Positions 1 through 9,721 of a stretch of 64,000 bases of DNA are shown here, one piece after another (position 1 is the stretch's first letter; each line of letters opens with the position of its first letter). The notes beneath the pieces were generated by a model. It was given only the letters and a program-made list of their open reading frames with translations, did not search any database and was not told the origin of the DNA. The stretch lies in NCBI RefSeq assembly GCF_008642315.1, contig NZ_CP029192.1, positions 6,572,001 to 6,636,000 of the forward strand. Direction: 5' to 3'. The DNA is from Streptomyces venezuelae. Lineage in GTDB: Bacteria; Actinomycetota; Actinomycetes; Streptomycetales; Streptomycetaceae. Both the position numbers and the translations under genes were made by a program.

Positions 1-1
1 C

Positions 2-292
2 GCCGACACCGCCGTACTGACATCGGACAACCCGCGTGGCGAGGACCCCCTCGCGATCCTCGCCACGATGCTCGCCGGCGCCGCCGACGTGCCGGCCCAC
101 GAGCGCGGCGACGTCGCCGTCTTCGAGGACCGGGCCGCCGCCATCCGCGCCGCCGTCCGCCGTGCGCAGCCGGGCGACACCGTCCTGGTCGCGGGCAAGG
201 GCCACGAGCAGGGACAGGACATCGCCGGGGTGGTGCGTCCCTTCGACGACCGCCAGGTGCTTCGCGAAGCTATCCAGCAAACCCAGGGATGA
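2..292 (+). CDS. murE: UDP-N-acetylmuramyl-tripeptide synthetase MurE, 3' end only
   Basis: This is the C-terminal part of MurE, cut by the window edge. The frame opens at base 2 with [16 protein letters not shown], which holds the DNPR motif that MurE ligases use to recognise the diaminopimelate side chain, followed by GKGHEQGQ, the conserved C-terminal ligase motif. MurE adds diaminopimelic acid to UDP-MurNAc-L-Ala-D-Glu in the cytoplasm; streptomycetes use the LL isomer, which the visible part cannot confirm. The TGA at 290-292 is 4 nt before the murF start, so the two are probably translated as a unit. Confidence 0.93.
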   Translation, partial: ADTAVLTSDNPRGEDPLAILATMLAGAADVPAHERGDVAVFEDRAAAIRAAVRRAQPGDTVLVAGKGHEQGQDIAGVVRPFDDRQVLREAIQQTQG

Positions 293-296
293 AGTT

Positions 297-1727
297 GTGA
301 TCGCCCTCTCCCTCGCCGAGATCGCAGACGTCGTCGGCGGGCAGACGTACGACATACCGGATCCGGCCGTCCAGGTCACCGGGCCCGTCGTCCGGGACTC
401 CCGTGAGGTGGAGCCCGGCAGCCTCTTCGTCGCCTTCGTCGGCGAGCGCGTCGACGGCCACGACTACGCGGCCGACGTGGTCGCCGCGGGCGCCGTCGCC
501 GTGCTCGCGTCGCGCCCCGTCGGCGTGCCCGCCGTCGTCGTCGACGACGTGCAGGCGGCCATCGGAGCCCTCGCGCGCCACGTCGTGGAGCGGCTCGGCG
601 CCGTCACGGTGGCGCTGACGGGCTCGGTCGGCAAGACCAGCTCCAAGGACCTCCTCGCGCAGGTGCTCCAGCGCAAGGCGCCCACGGTCTACACCCCCGG
701 CTCGTTCAACAACGAGATCGGCCTCCCGCTGACCGCGCTCAGCGCCACCGACGAGACGCGCTTCCTCATCCTGGAGATGGGAGCGCGCGGAATCGGCCAC
801 ATCCGGTACCTCACCGGACTCACCCCGCCGAAGATCGGGCTCGTCCTGAACGTCGGCACCGCCCACATCGGCGAGTTCGGCGGCCGCGAGCAGATCGCGG
901 TCGCGAAGGGTGAGCTGGTGGAGTCGCTGCCCGCGGACGGGGCCGCGATCCTCAACGCCGACGACCCGCTCGTCCGCGCCATGGCTTCCCGCACGAAGGC
1001 CCGCGTCCTCCTCTTCGGGGAGTCCGACGACGCCGACGTACGGGCGGAAAATGTCCGGCTCACAGAGAACGGACAGCCTGCTTTTACGCTGCACACACCC
1101 TCCGGGTGCAGCGACGTGACCTTGCGGCTGTACGGTGAGCACCACGTGTCGAACGCGCTTGCCGCGGCCGCCGTCGCCCATGAGCTGGGCATGTCCGTGG
1201 ACGAGATCGCCCTCGCGCTCTCCGAGGCGGGCACGCTGTCCCGCTGGCGGATGGAGGTCACCGAGCGCCCCGACGGCGTGACGGTCGTCAACGACGCCTA
1301 CAACGCGAACCCCGAGTCCATGCGAGCCGCCCTGCGCGCGCTCGTGGCCATGGGCAAAGCCTCACAGGCAAAGGGGGGCCGTACGTGGGCGGTGCTCGGC
1401 CACATGGCCGAGCTCGGGGACGAGGGGCTCGCCGAGCACGACGCGGTCGGACGCCTTGCCGTCCGGCTCAACGTGAGCAAGCTCGTGGCAGTCGGGGGCA
1501 GGGAAGCGTCCTGGCTCCAACTGGGCGCATACAACGAGGGTTCGTGGGGTGAGGAGTCGGTGCACGTGTCCGACGCACAGGCGGCGATCGACCTGCTGCG
1601 CAGCGAGCTGCGCGCGGGAGACGTCGTACTGGTGAAGGCGTCCAGATCGGTCGGTCTCGAGAAGGTCGCCACGGCGCTTCTCGACGACGCCGCGGTGTCT
1701 TCTGAGGGGCAGGTCTCCGGCCGATGA
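297..1727 (+). CDS. murF: UDP-N-acetylmuramoyl-tripeptide--D-alanyl-D-alanine ligase MurF
   Basis: MurF attaches D-Ala-D-Ala to the UDP-MurNAc-tripeptide, the last cytoplasmic step of the peptidoglycan precursor. The 476-aa length is usual for the family. An N-terminal domain with [24 protein letters not shown] is followed by the ATP-binding loop [11 protein letters not shown] at about residues 108-118 and the central-domain motifs NNEIGLPLT and [10 protein letters not shown]. The C-terminal domain carries [13 protein letters not shown]. The GTG at 297 is chosen because it lies just after the murE stop and the protein then begins at the Mur N-domain; the open frame runs further upstream but only through murE. 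The stop overlaps the mraY start by 4 nt (ATGA). Confidence 0.96.
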   Translation: MIALSLAEIADVVGGQTYDIPDPAVQVTGPVVRDSREVEPGSLFVAFVGERVDGHDYAADVVAAGAVAVLASRPVGVPAVVVDDVQAAIGALARHVVERLGAVTVALTGSVGKTSSKDLLAQVLQRKAPTVYTPGSFNNEIGLPLTALSATDETRFLILEMGARGIGHIRYLTGLTPPKIGLVLNVGTAHIGEFGGREQIAVAKGELVESLPADGAAILNADDPLVRAMASRTKARVLLFGESDDADVRAENVRLTENGQPAFTLHTPSGCSDVTLRLYGEHHVSNALAAAAVAHELGMSVDEIALALSEAGTLSRWRMEVTERPDGVTVVNDAYNANPESMRAALRALVAMGKASQAKGGRTWAVLGHMAELGDEGLAEHDAVGRLAVRLNVSKLVAVGGREASWLQLGAYNEGSWGEESVHVSDAQAAIDLLRSELRAGDVVLVKASRSVGLEKVATALLDDAAVSSEGQVSGR

Positions 1728-2794
1728 GGCAGATCCTCTTCGCGGGTGTGATCGGGCTCTTCCTGACCCTGGTCGGTACCCCGCTGCTGATCAAGCTCCT
1801 GGCCCGCAAGGGCTACGGCCAGTTCATCCGGGACGACGGCCCGCGCGAGCACCACAGCAAGCGCGGTACGCCGACCATGGGTGGTATCGCCTTCATCCTG
1901 GCCACGCTCATCGCGTACTTCCTCACGAAGGTCATCACCGGCACGGAGACGACGCTCTCCGGGCTGCTGGTGCTCTTCCTGATGGCGGGCATGGGCCTCG
2001 TCGGCTTCCTCGACGACTACATCAAGATCGTCAAGCAGCGCTCGCTCGGTCTGCGAGCCAAGGCGAAGATGGCCGGTCAGCTGATCGTCGGCATCGGCTT
2101 CGCCGTGCTCGCGCTGAACTGGCCGGACAACCGCAACCAGACCCCGGCCTCCACCAAGCTGTCGTTCGTCACGGACTTCGGCTGGTCGATCGGGCCGGTC
2201 CTGTTCGTGGTCTGGGCGCTGTTCATGATCCTCGCGATGTCGAACGGCGTGAACCTCACCGACGGTCTGGACGGCCTCGCCACCGGCGCCTCCGTGATGG
2301 TCTTCGGCGCCTACACCTTCATCGGCGTCTGGCAGTACCAGGAGTCCTGCGCCAACGCGGTCACCCTGACCAACCCCCAGGCGTGCTTCGAGGTGAGAGA
2401 CCCGCTCGACCTCGCGGTGGTCGCCTCCGCGCTCATGGGCGCCTGCTTCGGCTTCCTGTGGTGGAACACCTCGCCCGCCAAGATCTTCATGGGTGACACC
2501 GGATCGCTGGCCCTCGGCGGCGCGCTCGCAGGACTCGCGATCTGCTCCCGCACGGAGCTGCTCCTCGCGCTCCTCGGCGGCCTCTTCGTGATGATCACCA
2601 TGTCGGTCGTCATCCAGGTCGGCTCGTTCAAGCTGACCGGCAAGCGCGTCTTCCGGATGGCGCCGCTCCAGCACCACTTCGAACTCAAGGGGTGGTCCGA
2701 GGTCCTTGTGGTGGTCCGCTTCTGGATCATCCAGGGCATGTGCGTGATCGTCGGCCTCGGACTCTTCTACGCGGGATGGGCAGCCGAAAAGTGA
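1724..2794 (+). CDS. mraY: Phospho-N-acetylmuramoyl-pentapeptide transferase MraY
   Basis: MraY is the integral membrane enzyme that transfers phospho-MurNAc-pentapeptide to undecaprenyl phosphate, giving lipid I. The 356-aa protein has about ten hydrophobic segments and the family signatures [18 protein letters not shown] (residues 37-54), FLDDYIK with the catalytic Asp pair, [12 protein letters not shown], and [11 protein letters not shown]. The C-terminal QHHFELKGW motif is also present. It starts in an ATGA overlap with murF and ends in a GTGA overlap with murD, which indicates tight translational coupling through this part of the cluster. Confidence 0.97.
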   Translation: MRQILFAGVIGLFLTLVGTPLLIKLLARKGYGQFIRDDGPREHHSKRGTPTMGGIAFILATLIAYFLTKVITGTETTLSGLLVLFLMAGMGLVGFLDDYIKIVKQRSLGLRAKAKMAGQLIVGIGFAVLALNWPDNRNQTPASTKLSFVTDFGWSIGPVLFVVWALFMILAMSNGVNLTDGLDGLATGASVMVFGAYTFIGVWQYQESCANAVTLTNPQACFEVRDPLDLAVVASALMGACFGFLWWNTSPAKIFMGDTGSLALGGALAGLAICSRTELLLALLGGLFVMITMSVVIQVGSFKLTGKRVFRMAPLQHHFELKGWSEVLVVVRFWIIQGMCVIVGLGLFYAGWAAEK

Positions 2795-4215
2795 CCACTG
2801 TGTCCGAGTGGCAGGGCAAGAACATCACCGTCGCCGGTCTCGGCGTGAGCGGCATCAGCGCCGCCCGCGCCCTGGCCGGCCTCGGCGCGAGCGTCACCGT
2901 CGTGGACGGCGGCTCCTCAGAGGCGCACCGGGAGCGTGCCGCCTCTCTGGAGGACGAGGGCATCTCCGTACGGCTGGGGGACGCGCAGACGCTGCCCGCG
3001 GGCACCGACCTCGTGGTCACCTCGCCCGGCTGGAAGCCCACCTCGCCGCTGTTCGCGGCGGCCGCGGAAGCGGGCGTGGACGTCGTCGGCGACGTCGAGA
3101 TCGCCTGGCGCCTGCGCGGCCCCGACGCGGCACCCTGGCTCGCCATCACGGGCACCAACGGCAAGACCACGACCACGCAGATGCTCGCCTCGATCCTGAC
3201 GGCGGGCGGCCTGCGCACGGCGGCCGTCGGCAACATCGGCACCCCGATCGTGGACGTGATCCTGGAGGGCGACGACGCGTACGACGTGCTCGCCGTCGAG
3301 CTCTCCTCGTACCAGCTGCACTGGGCGCCCTCGGTGCGCGCCCACTCCGCGACGGTCCTCAACCTCGCGCCGGACCACCTGGACTGGCACGGCTCCATGG
3401 AGGCGTACAGCGCCGACAAGGGGCGGATCTACGAGGGCAACACGATCGCCTGCGTCTACAACGTCGCCGACAAGGCGACCGAGGACCTGGTCCGTGAGGC
3501 CGACGTCGAAGAGGGCTGCCGCGCCATCGGTTTCACGCTGAACGCGCCCGCGCCCTCGCAACTGGGCGTCGTGGACGGCATCCTGGTCGACCGTGCCTTC
3601 GTGCCGGACCGCCAGAAGCAGGCCCAGGAGCTCGCCGAGATCTCCGACGTCCAGCCGCCCGCGCCGCACAACATCGCCAACGCGCTGGCCGCGGCGGCCC
3701 TCGCCCGCGCCTTCGGCGTGCAGGCGACGGCCGTCCGCGACGGTCTGCGGGCCTTCCGCCCGGACGCCCACCGCATCGAACACGTCGCCGACGTCGAGGG
3801 CGTCGCGTACGTCGACGACTCCAAGGCCACCAACACCCACGCCGCCGAGGCGTCGTTGGCGGCGTACGAGTCGATCGTGTGGATCGCGGGCGGCCTCGCC
3901 AAGGGCGCCACCTTCGACGAACTCGTCAAGAACGCGGCGAAGCGGCTGCGCGGCGCCGTCCTCATCGGCGCCGACCGCGAGCTGATCCGGGAAGCCCTCG
4001 CGCGACACGCGCCCGAGGTCCCGGTCGTCGACCTCGACTGGACCGACACTGGTGCGATGTCCGAAGCGGTACGCCGGGCGGCGGATCTTGCCCAGCCGGG
4101 GGACACCGTGCTGATGGCTCCGGCCTGTGCGTCGATGGACATGTTCACCAACTACAACAAGCGTGGTGAAGCGTTCGCGGACGCCGTCCGCGAGCTCGGC
4201 TCCACGAGCGCCTGA
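2791..4215 (+). CDS. murD: UDP-N-acetylmuramoylalanine--D-glutamate ligase MurD
   Basis: MurD adds D-glutamate to UDP-MurNAc-L-alanine in the cytoplasm. From the GTG at 2791 the protein has 474 aa: a Rossmann-like N domain ([15 protein letters not shown]), the ATP loop [12 protein letters not shown] at about residues 119-130, ELSSYQL and [11 protein letters not shown] in the central domain, and [22 protein letters not shown] in the C domain. The 2791 start is preferred because it overlaps the mraY stop; an in-frame ATG at 2776 and a GTG at 2800 are alternatives that change only a few residues. A gap of about 50 nt separates it from ftsW. Confidence 0.95.
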   Translation: MTTVSEWQGKNITVAGLGVSGISAARALAGLGASVTVVDGGSSEAHRERAASLEDEGISVRLGDAQTLPAGTDLVVTSPGWKPTSPLFAAAAEAGVDVVGDVEIAWRLRGPDAAPWLAITGTNGKTTTTQMLASILTAGGLRTAAVGNIGTPIVDVILEGDDAYDVLAVELSSYQLHWAPSVRAHSATVLNLAPDHLDWHGSMEAYSADKGRIYEGNTIACVYNVADKATEDLVREADVEEGCRAIGFTLNAPAPSQLGVVDGILVDRAFVPDRQKQAQELAEISDVQPPAPHNIANALAAAALARAFGVQATAVRDGLRAFRPDAHRIEHVADVEGVAYVDDSKATNTHAAEASLAAYESIVWIAGGLAKGATFDELVKNAAKRLRGAVLIGADRELIREALARHAPEVPVVDLDWTDTGAMSEAVRRAADLAQPGDTVLMAPACASMDMFTNYNKRGEAFADAVRELGSTSA

Positions 4216-4264
4216 CCGGGCTTTCCGCCCGGCGGGGCGCCGGGCACACCCTTGGGAGGGGAAC

Positions 4265-5575
4265 GTGGCCAGGTCATCCGTGCGGGTCGCCAGACGACCG
4301 GCTCCGGTACGCGCCAGAGGAGCCTCCCAGCCTCCGGGCGAGAGCGGGCCCAGGCGGCTCCTCAACAGGGCCCGCAAGGCCTGGGACAGGCCGCTCACCG
4401 CGTACTACCTGATTTTCGGCAGCAGCCTGCTCATCACCGTGCTCGGCCTGGTGATGGTCTACTCGGCCTCGATGATCCAGGCGCTGCAGCTGAACCTGCC
4501 CGCCTCGTACTTCTTCCGCAAGCAGTTCGTGGCGGCCGTGCTCGGCACCATCCTGCTCCTGGTCGCCATGCGGATGCCGATCAAGCTGCACCGCGCGCTC
4601 GCCTACCCGATCCTCGCGGTGACCGTCTTCCTGATGGCCCTCGTGCAGATCCCGGGGATAGGGCGCAGCGTCAACGGCAACCAGAACTGGATCTACCTGG
4701 GCGGCCCGTTCCAGCTCCAGCCCAGCGAGTTCGGCAAGCTCGCCCTGGTCCTGTGGGGCGCCGACCTGCTCGCGCGCAAGCACGACAAGCGGCTCCTGGC
4801 CCAGTGGAAGCACATGCTGGTGCCGCTCGTCCCGGTCGCCTTCATGCTGCTCGGACTCATCATGCTCGGCGGCGACATGGGCACGGCGATCATCCTCACC
4901 GCGATCCTCTTCGGGCTGCTCTGGCTGGCCGGAGCGCCCACCCGGCTCTTCGCGGGGGTGCTCAGCATCGCGGCGCTCCTCGGTGTGATCCTCATCAAGA
5001 CCAGCCCCAACCGCATGGCCAGGCTCGCCTGCATCGGCGCGACGGATCCGGGCCCCGGCGACCAGTGCTGGCAGGCCGTGCACGGCATCTACGCCCTGGC
5101 CTCCGGCGGATTCTTCGGTTCCGGACTCGGCGCGAGTGTGGAAAAATGGGGTCAACTGCCTGAACCGCACACCGACTTCATCTTCGCCATCACCGGGGAG
5201 GAACTCGGCCTGGCAGGGACACTGTCGGTGCTCGCCCTGTTCGCGGCTCTAGGCTATGCGGGTATCCGCGTGGCCGGACGCACGGAGGACCCCTTCGTAC
5301 GGTATGCCGCGGGAGGCGTGACCACCTGGATCACGGCGCAGGCCGTGATCAACGTCGGTGCGGTGCTCGGTCTGCTGCCGATCGCCGGTGTCCCGCTCCC
5401 GCTGTTCTCCTACGGGGGTTCGGCCCTGCTGCCGACCATGTTCGCCATCGGACTCCTCATCGCCTTCGCGCGATCGGACCCGGCGGCGAAGGCGGCCCTG
5501 GCCATGCGGCAACCTCGGGTGAGATGGAACACGATGCGACGGCGCGTCAAGGCGCGTTCGTCCGGAGAGCGGTGA
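4265..5575 (+). CDS. ftsW: SEDS peptidoglycan polymerase FtsW
   Basis: FtsW is a multispanning SEDS-family glycosyltransferase that polymerises lipid II at the septum together with a class B penicillin-binding protein. The 436-aa protein has a basic cytoplasmic N-terminus of about 45 residues and then about ten hydrophobic segments. Family marks are VMVYSAS near the first segment, NGNQNWIYLGGPFQLQPSEFGK, the extracytoplasmic loop ending HTDFIFAITGEELG, and GVPLPLFSYGGSALL near the C-terminus. The GTG at 4265 follows a GGGAGGGG ribosome-binding site. The stop lies 6 nt before murG. Confidence 0.95.
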   Translation: MARSSVRVARRPAPVRARGASQPPGESGPRRLLNRARKAWDRPLTAYYLIFGSSLLITVLGLVMVYSASMIQALQLNLPASYFFRKQFVAAVLGTILLLVAMRMPIKLHRALAYPILAVTVFLMALVQIPGIGRSVNGNQNWIYLGGPFQLQPSEFGKLALVLWGADLLARKHDKRLLAQWKHMLVPLVPVAFMLLGLIMLGGDMGTAIILTAILFGLLWLAGAPTRLFAGVLSIAALLGVILIKTSPNRMARLACIGATDPGPGDQCWQAVHGIYALASGGFFGSGLGASVEKWGQLPEPHTDFIFAITGEELGLAGTLSVLALFAALGYAGIRVAGRTEDPFVRYAAGGVTTWITAQAVINVGAVLGLLPIAGVPLPLFSYGGSALLPTMFAIGLLIAFARSDPAAKAALAMRQPRVRWNTMRRRVKARSSGER

Positions 5576-5581
5576 ATTTCG

Positions 5582-6676
5582 GTGCATGTCGTACTCGCCG
5601 GTGGGGGGACCGCCGGCCACATCGAGCCCGCGCTCGCCCTCGCGGACGCCCTGCGGAGGCAGGACCCGACCGTGGGCATCACGGCCCTGGGCACGGAGCG
5701 TGGACTCGAGACCCGGCTCGTACCCGAGCGGGGCTACGAACTCGCGCTGATCCCGGCCGTCCCGCTGCCGCGCAAGCCCACCCCTGAACTGATCACCGTC
5801 CCGGGGCGGCTGCGCGGCACCATCAAGGCGGCCGAGCAGATCCTGGAGCGCACCAAGGCGGACTGCGTCGTCGGCTTCGGCGGCTACGTGGCCCTGCCCG
5901 GCTACCTCGCGGCCAAGCGGACGGGGACGCCGATCGTCGTGCACGAGGCCAACGCGCGCCCCGGACTCGCCAACAAGATCGGTTCGCGGTACGCCTCCGG
6001 GGTGGCCGTCGCCACCCCCGACAGCAAGCTGCGCAACTCCCGCTACATCGGCATCCCGTTGCGGCACACCATCGCCACGCTGGACCGGGCCCGGGTCCGC
6101 CCCGAGGCGCGCGCCGCCTTCGGCCTCGACCCCAACCTGCCGACGCTGCTCGTCTCCGGCGGCTCGCAGGGCGCCCGGCGCCTCAACGAGGTCGTCCAGC
6201 AGGTCGCTCCGGTCCTGCAACGCGCGGGCATCCAGATCCTGCACGCGGTCGGTCCGAAGAACGAATTGCCGCAGGTGCAGCAGATGCCGGGGATGCCCCC
6301 CTACATCCCGGTACCGTACGTGGACAGGATGGACCTCGCGTACGCCGCTGCCGACATGATGCTCTGCCGCGCGGGCGCGATGACCGTGGCCGAACTCTCC
6401 GCCGTCGGGTTGCCCGCCGCCTACGTCCCGCTGCCGATCGGCAACGGCGAACAGCGGCTCAACGCCCAGCCGGTGGTGAAGGCCGGCGGCGGACTGCTGG
6501 TCGACGACGCGGAACTGACGCCCGAGTGGGTCCAGGGCAATGTGCTGCCCGTGCTCGCCGACCCGCACCGGCTGTACGAGATGTCCCGCGCGGCCTCGGA
6601 GTTCGGCCGCAGGGACGCCGACGAGCTGCTCGTCGGCATGGTGTACGAGGCGATTGCGTCACGCCGCAACGCGTGA
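5582..6676 (+). CDS. murG: Lipid II synthase (undecaprenyldiphospho-muramoylpentapeptide GlcNAc transferase) MurG
   Basis: MurG transfers GlcNAc from UDP-GlcNAc to lipid I on the inner face of the membrane, giving lipid II. The 364-aa protein has the two-domain GT-B layout: the N-terminal glycine-rich loop AGGGTAGHIEPAL (about residues 5-17), a second loop GFGGYVALPGYLAA, EANARPGLANK, and in the C domain VSGGSQGARRLNE and CRAGAMTVAELSAVGLPAAYVPLP, which form the UDP-GlcNAc site. The GTG at 5582 gives the correct N-terminus. The gene sits in its usual place between ftsW and ftsQ. Confidence 0.97.
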   Translation: MHVVLAGGGTAGHIEPALALADALRRQDPTVGITALGTERGLETRLVPERGYELALIPAVPLPRKPTPELITVPGRLRGTIKAAEQILERTKADCVVGFGGYVALPGYLAAKRTGTPIVVHEANARPGLANKIGSRYASGVAVATPDSKLRNSRYIGIPLRHTIATLDRARVRPEARAAFGLDPNLPTLLVSGGSQGARRLNEVVQQVAPVLQRAGIQILHAVGPKNELPQVQQMPGMPPYIPVPYVDRMDLAYAAADMMLCRAGAMTVAELSAVGLPAAYVPLPIGNGEQRLNAQPVVKAGGGLLVDDAELTPEWVQGNVLPVLADPHRLYEMSRAASEFGRRDADELLVGMVYEAIASRRNA

Positions 6677-6690
6677 GAAGGCAGGGGACC

Positions 6691-7482
6691 GTGGCCGGAC
6701 CGACCACCGCCGAACGGCAGCAGAAGAAGTCCGGCCCGCCCCGCCCGCAGCGCATCCGCCGCCCCCGGCTGCCGCGTTCGCGCACTGTGATCATCGTTTC
6801 GGTGCTCGTCGTACTGCTCGGCGCCGGGGCGGTCTGGTTGCTCTACGGCTCGCAGTGGCTGCGTCTCGAGACCGTGAAGACGTCGGGAACGCGCGTCCTG
6901 ACGCCCGAAGAAGTCCGCGAGGCGGCCGACGCCCCCGTCGGGACACCACTGATTTCGGTCGACACGGATGCGCTCGAAGGCCGGCTGCGCGCAAAATTGC
7001 CCCGAATTGACTCGGTTGACGTCGTCCGCTCCTGGCCGCACGGAATCGGGCTCAAAGTGACGGAGCGCAAGCCGGTTCTCCTCATCGAAAAGGGCGGAAA
7101 GTTCGTCGAAGTGGACGCCAAGGGAGTGCGATTCGCCACGGTCGGACGCGCGCCCGGCGGAGTTCCGAAGCTCGAATTGCGGGTGGACCGGGACGGCGCG
7201 GCGGCCAGCCTGCGCCGCTTCGGCACCGACCGGCTGCTCCGCGAGGCGGTGCGGGTCGCCGGTGACCTCCCCGAAGCGGTCGCCCGCGATACCCGGAACG
7301 TCAAGGTCCGTTCGTACGACTCCATCTCCCTGGAGTTGAAGGGCGGACGAACCGTCGACTGGGGCAGCGGCGAGAAGGGGCGTTCCAAGGCCACTACCCT
7401 CACCGCGCTCATGAAAGCGGCACCCAAGGCACGGCACTTCGACGTGAGCGTCCCCACCGCGCCCGCATCGTCCGGAAGTTGA
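6691..7482 (+). CDS. ftsQ: Cell division protein FtsQ/DivIB
   Basis: FtsQ is a bitopic divisome protein that links early and late division proteins. The 263-aa product has a basic cytoplasmic tail of about 30 residues, one membrane segment (TVIIVSVLVVLLGAGAVWLLY) and then the POTRA domain (VKTSGTRVLTPEEVREAADAPVGTPLISVDTD and onward) and the FtsQ beta domain. The GTG at 6691 follows GAAGGCAGGGG at a usual distance; an in-frame GTG at 6673 overlapping the murG stop would add six residues. The end is followed by a 275-nt non-coding region that drives ftsZ. Confidence 0.92.
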   Translation: MAGPTTAERQQKKSGPPRPQRIRRPRLPRSRTVIIVSVLVVLLGAGAVWLLYGSQWLRLETVKTSGTRVLTPEEVREAADAPVGTPLISVDTDALEGRLRAKLPRIDSVDVVRSWPHGIGLKVTERKPVLLIEKGGKFVEVDAKGVRFATVGRAPGGVPKLELRVDRDGAAASLRRFGTDRLLREAVRVAGDLPEAVARDTRNVKVRSYDSISLELKGGRTVDWGSGEKGRSKATTLTALMKAAPKARHFDVSVPTAPASSGS

Positions 7483-7638
7483 CGCATATCGCCGCAGGCC
7501 AGCACCCTGGTTCGGCAGCGCTATGGCTGATCACATAGGGTGAAAAGAAAAACGGGAGGTTCGGCGTGTTCGTTGAACGTGCGCCACTTGTCGACTTAGT
7601 GTCCTGTTCGGAAGAGTCCAAGGAACAGACACACTGGT

Positions 7639-7663
7639 AACCCTAAACTTCAGCGTTAGGGTT
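7639..7663. repeat. Perfect 8-bp inverted repeat AACCCTAA / TTAGGGTT upstream of ftsZ
   Basis: AACCCTAA (7639-7646) and TTAGGGTT (7656-7663) are exact reverse complements separated by 9 nt. The A/T-rich half sites stand out from the G/C-rich surroundings, and the spacing would fit a dimeric regulator or overlap a -10 element. A GACAC pentamer lies about 7 nt before it. The role is inferred from position only. Confidence 0.6.
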
Positions 7664-7697
7664 CGGGTCGGCGTTCGGACCGTCCCATTCGGCATCA

Positions 7698-7729
7698 GTC
7701 GCCGCATCGCATCGATGCGAAACGGCGAC
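7698..7729. repeat. 32-bp dyad with a 14-bp perfect palindrome in the ftsZ leader
   Basis: The core TCGCATCGATGCGA (7707-7720) is a perfect palindrome. It is flanked by GTCGCCG (7698-7704) and CGGCGAC (7723-7729), also exact complements, with a 2-nt mismatch on each side of the core. It ends about 10 nt before the ftsZ ribosome-binding site and overlaps a GACAC (7727-7731). It could be a protein-binding dyad or an mRNA hairpin affecting ftsZ expression. Confidence 0.65.
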
Positions 7730-7757
7730 ACGTAACTCGAGGCGAGAGGCCTTCGAC

Positions 7758-8987
7758 GTGGCAGCACCGCAGAACTACCTCGCAGTCATCAAAGTCATCG
7801 GTGTCGGCGGCGGTGGTGTCAATGCCATCAACCGGATGATCGAGGTCGGTCTCAAGGGCGTCGAGTTCATCGCCATCAACACCGACGCGCAAGCCCTGTT
7901 GATGAGCGACGCCGACGTCAAGCTCGACGTGGGCCGTGAACTCACCCGCGGACTCGGCGCCGGCGCCAACCCGGCCGTCGGCCGCAAGGCCGCAGAGGAC
8001 CACCGCGAGGAGATCGAGGAGGTCCTCAAGGGGGCCGACATGGTCTTCGTCACCGCCGGCGAAGGCGGCGGCACCGGCACCGGCGGCGCACCCGTCGTCG
8101 CCAACATCGCGCGCTCGCTCGGCGCCCTCACCATCGGCGTGGTCACCCGGCCCTTCACCTTCGAGGGCCGCCGCCGCGCCAACCAGGCCGAGGACGGCAT
8201 CGCCGAGCTGCGCGAAGAGGTCGACACCCTCATCGTCATCCCCAACGACCGGCTCCTGTCCATCTCGGACCGCCAGGTCTCCGTCCTCGACGCCTTCAAG
8301 TCGGCGGACCAGGTCCTGCTCTCCGGTGTCCAGGGCATCACCGACCTCATCACCACGCCCGGCCTGATCAACCTCGACTTCGCCGACGTCAAGTCGGTCA
8401 TGTCCGAGGCCGGTTCGGCGCTCATGGGCATCGGCTCGGCCCGCGGCGACGACCGCGCGGTGGCCGCGGCCGAGATGGCGATCTCCTCGCCGCTCCTGGA
8501 GGCGTCCATCGACGGCGCCCGCGGCGTGCTGCTCTCCATCTCCGGCGGCTCGGACCTCGGCCTCTTCGAGATCAACGAAGCGGCCCAGCTGGTCAGCGAG
8601 GCCGCGCACCCCGAGGCCAACATCATCTTCGGCGCCGTCATCGACGACGCGCTCGGCGACGAGGTCCGGGTCACCGTCATCGCGGCGGGCTTCGACGGCG
8701 GGCAGCCACCGTCCAAGCGCGACAACGTGCTCGGCTCGGCATCGTCCGGCCAGGCCAAGCGGGAAGAGCCCGCGACGCCCGCCCGGCCTGCCGAATCGTC
8801 CCGTCCGGCCTTCGGCGGACTCGGCTCCGTCACCCCGCGCGACGAGCCCGCCACCCCGGAGCCCGCGGAGGCGGCCCCGGTGAGCGAGACCCCGTCCGCG
8901 CCCTCGGCCCCGCCGCAGGTTCCGCCGGCCCGTCCCTACCAGGACAGCCAGGCCGAAGAGCTGGACGTGCCGGACTTCTTGAAGTGA
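7758..8987 (+). CDS. ftsZ: Cell division GTPase FtsZ
   Basis: FtsZ is the tubulin-like GTPase that polymerises into the Z-ring or, in sporulating hyphae, Z-ladders. The 409-aa protein has [13 protein letters not shown] near the N-terminus, the tubulin signature GGGTGTG at residues 103-109, and the T7-loop [11 protein letters not shown] with its catalytic acids. A proline- and alanine-rich linker follows the GTPase core, and the C-terminal tail ends ELDVPDFLK, the conserved partner-binding peptide that can bind SepF. The GTG at 7758 follows GAGGCGAGAGG. The stop overlaps the pgeF start (GTGA). Confidence 0.98.
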   Translation: MAAPQNYLAVIKVIGVGGGGVNAINRMIEVGLKGVEFIAINTDAQALLMSDADVKLDVGRELTRGLGAGANPAVGRKAAEDHREEIEEVLKGADMVFVTAGEGGGTGTGGAPVVANIARSLGALTIGVVTRPFTFEGRRRANQAEDGIAELREEVDTLIVIPNDRLLSISDRQVSVLDAFKSADQVLLSGVQGITDLITTPGLINLDFADVKSVMSEAGSALMGIGSARGDDRAVAAAEMAISSPLLEASIDGARGVLLSISGGSDLGLFEINEAAQLVSEAAHPEANIIFGAVIDDALGDEVRVTVIAAGFDGGQPPSKRDNVLGSASSGQAKREEPATPARPAESSRPAFGGLGSVTPRDEPATPEPAEAAPVSETPSAPSAPPQVPPARPYQDSQAEELDVPDFLK

Positions 8988-9715
8988 TAAGCAAGCACAG
9001 CACCGTGAGCGGCGCGCACTTCGCCTTCACCGACAGGTGGGGCGGGGTGAGCGCCGTTCCGTACGAAGAGCTCAACCTGGGCGGCGCGGTCGGCGACGAC
9101 CCCGAGTCCGTGCGCACCAACCGCACGCTCGCCGCCAAGTCCCTGGACCTCGACCCGGTCCGCGTCGTCTGGATGAACCAGGTGCACGGCCGCGATGTCG
9201 CGGTGGTCGAGGAGCCCTGGGCTCCGGACGCCGAGATCCCGGCCGTCGACGCGGTGGTGACCACCCGCGCGGGCCTCGCCCTCGCGGTCCTCACCGCCGA
9301 CTGCACGCCCGTTCTGCTCGCCGACCCGGTCGCCGGGGTGGCGGCCGCGGCCCACGCGGGCCGCCCCGGCATGCTGGCGGGCGTCGTTCCCGCCGCCGTC
9401 GAGGCCATGGTGCAGCTCGGCGCGGAGCCCGGTCGCATCGTCGCCCGCACCGGTCCCGCGGTCTGCGGGCGTTGTTACGAAGTGCCGGAGGCGATGCGCG
9501 CCGACGCCGCCGCGATCGAGCCCGCGGCGTACGCCGAGACGAGTTGGGGCACGCCCGCGGTCGACGTGACCGCCGGGGTGCACGCCCAGCTGGAGCGGCT
9601 CGGGGTGCGCGACCGGGAGCAGTCGCCGGTGTGCACCCTGGAATCCGGTGACCATTTCTCGTACCGCCGCGACCGGACCACCGGTCGTCTCGCGGGCTAT
9701 GTCTGGCTGGACTGA
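8984..9715 (+). CDS. pgeF: Peptidoglycan editing factor PgeF (YfiH/laccase-domain family)
   Basis: The 243-aa protein belongs to the YfiH family (formerly called polyphenol oxidase or laccase-domain proteins). In E. coli PgeF corrects wrongly charged muropeptide precursors. Metal-site motifs are visible: [18 protein letters not shown] with its Cys, AAHAGRPG with its His, and [12 protein letters not shown]. It starts in a GTGA overlap with the ftsZ stop; an alternative GTG at 9005 would shorten the N-terminus by seven residues. The position next to ftsZ and before yggS and sepF is conserved in actinobacteria and fits a role in precursor quality control. Confidence 0.88.
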   Translation: MISKHSTVSGAHFAFTDRWGGVSAVPYEELNLGGAVGDDPESVRTNRTLAAKSLDLDPVRVVWMNQVHGRDVAVVEEPWAPDAEIPAVDAVVTTRAGLALAVLTADCTPVLLADPVAGVAAAAHAGRPGMLAGVVPAAVEAMVQLGAEPGRIVARTGPAVCGRCYEVPEAMRADAAAIEPAAYAETSWGTPAVDVTAGVHAQLERLGVRDREQSPVCTLESGDHFSYRRDRTTGRLAGYVWLD

Positions 9716-9721
9716 TACGGC

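Larger units (their letters stand above)
7483..7757 (+). promoter_or_regulatory. ftsZ upstream regulatory region
   Basis: This 275-nt gap is by far the longest in the division cluster. In Streptomyces ftsZ is known to be driven by several promoters here and to be under sporulation control through WhiA, whose reported core site is GACAC. Two GACAC pentamers are visible (7628-7632 and 7727-7731). It also holds an 8-bp inverted repeat at 7639-7663 and a large dyad at 7698-7729, annotated separately. The ftsZ ribosome-binding site GAGGCGAGAGG lies at about 7739-7749. Exact transcription starts cannot be placed by eye. Confidence 0.75.

Noticed and set aside
270..1181. Long open frames antisense to murF and other genes
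   Set aside because: They are mirror frames of G/C-rich genes; translations are Arg/Gly/Asp-rich, match no family and have no ribosome-binding sites.
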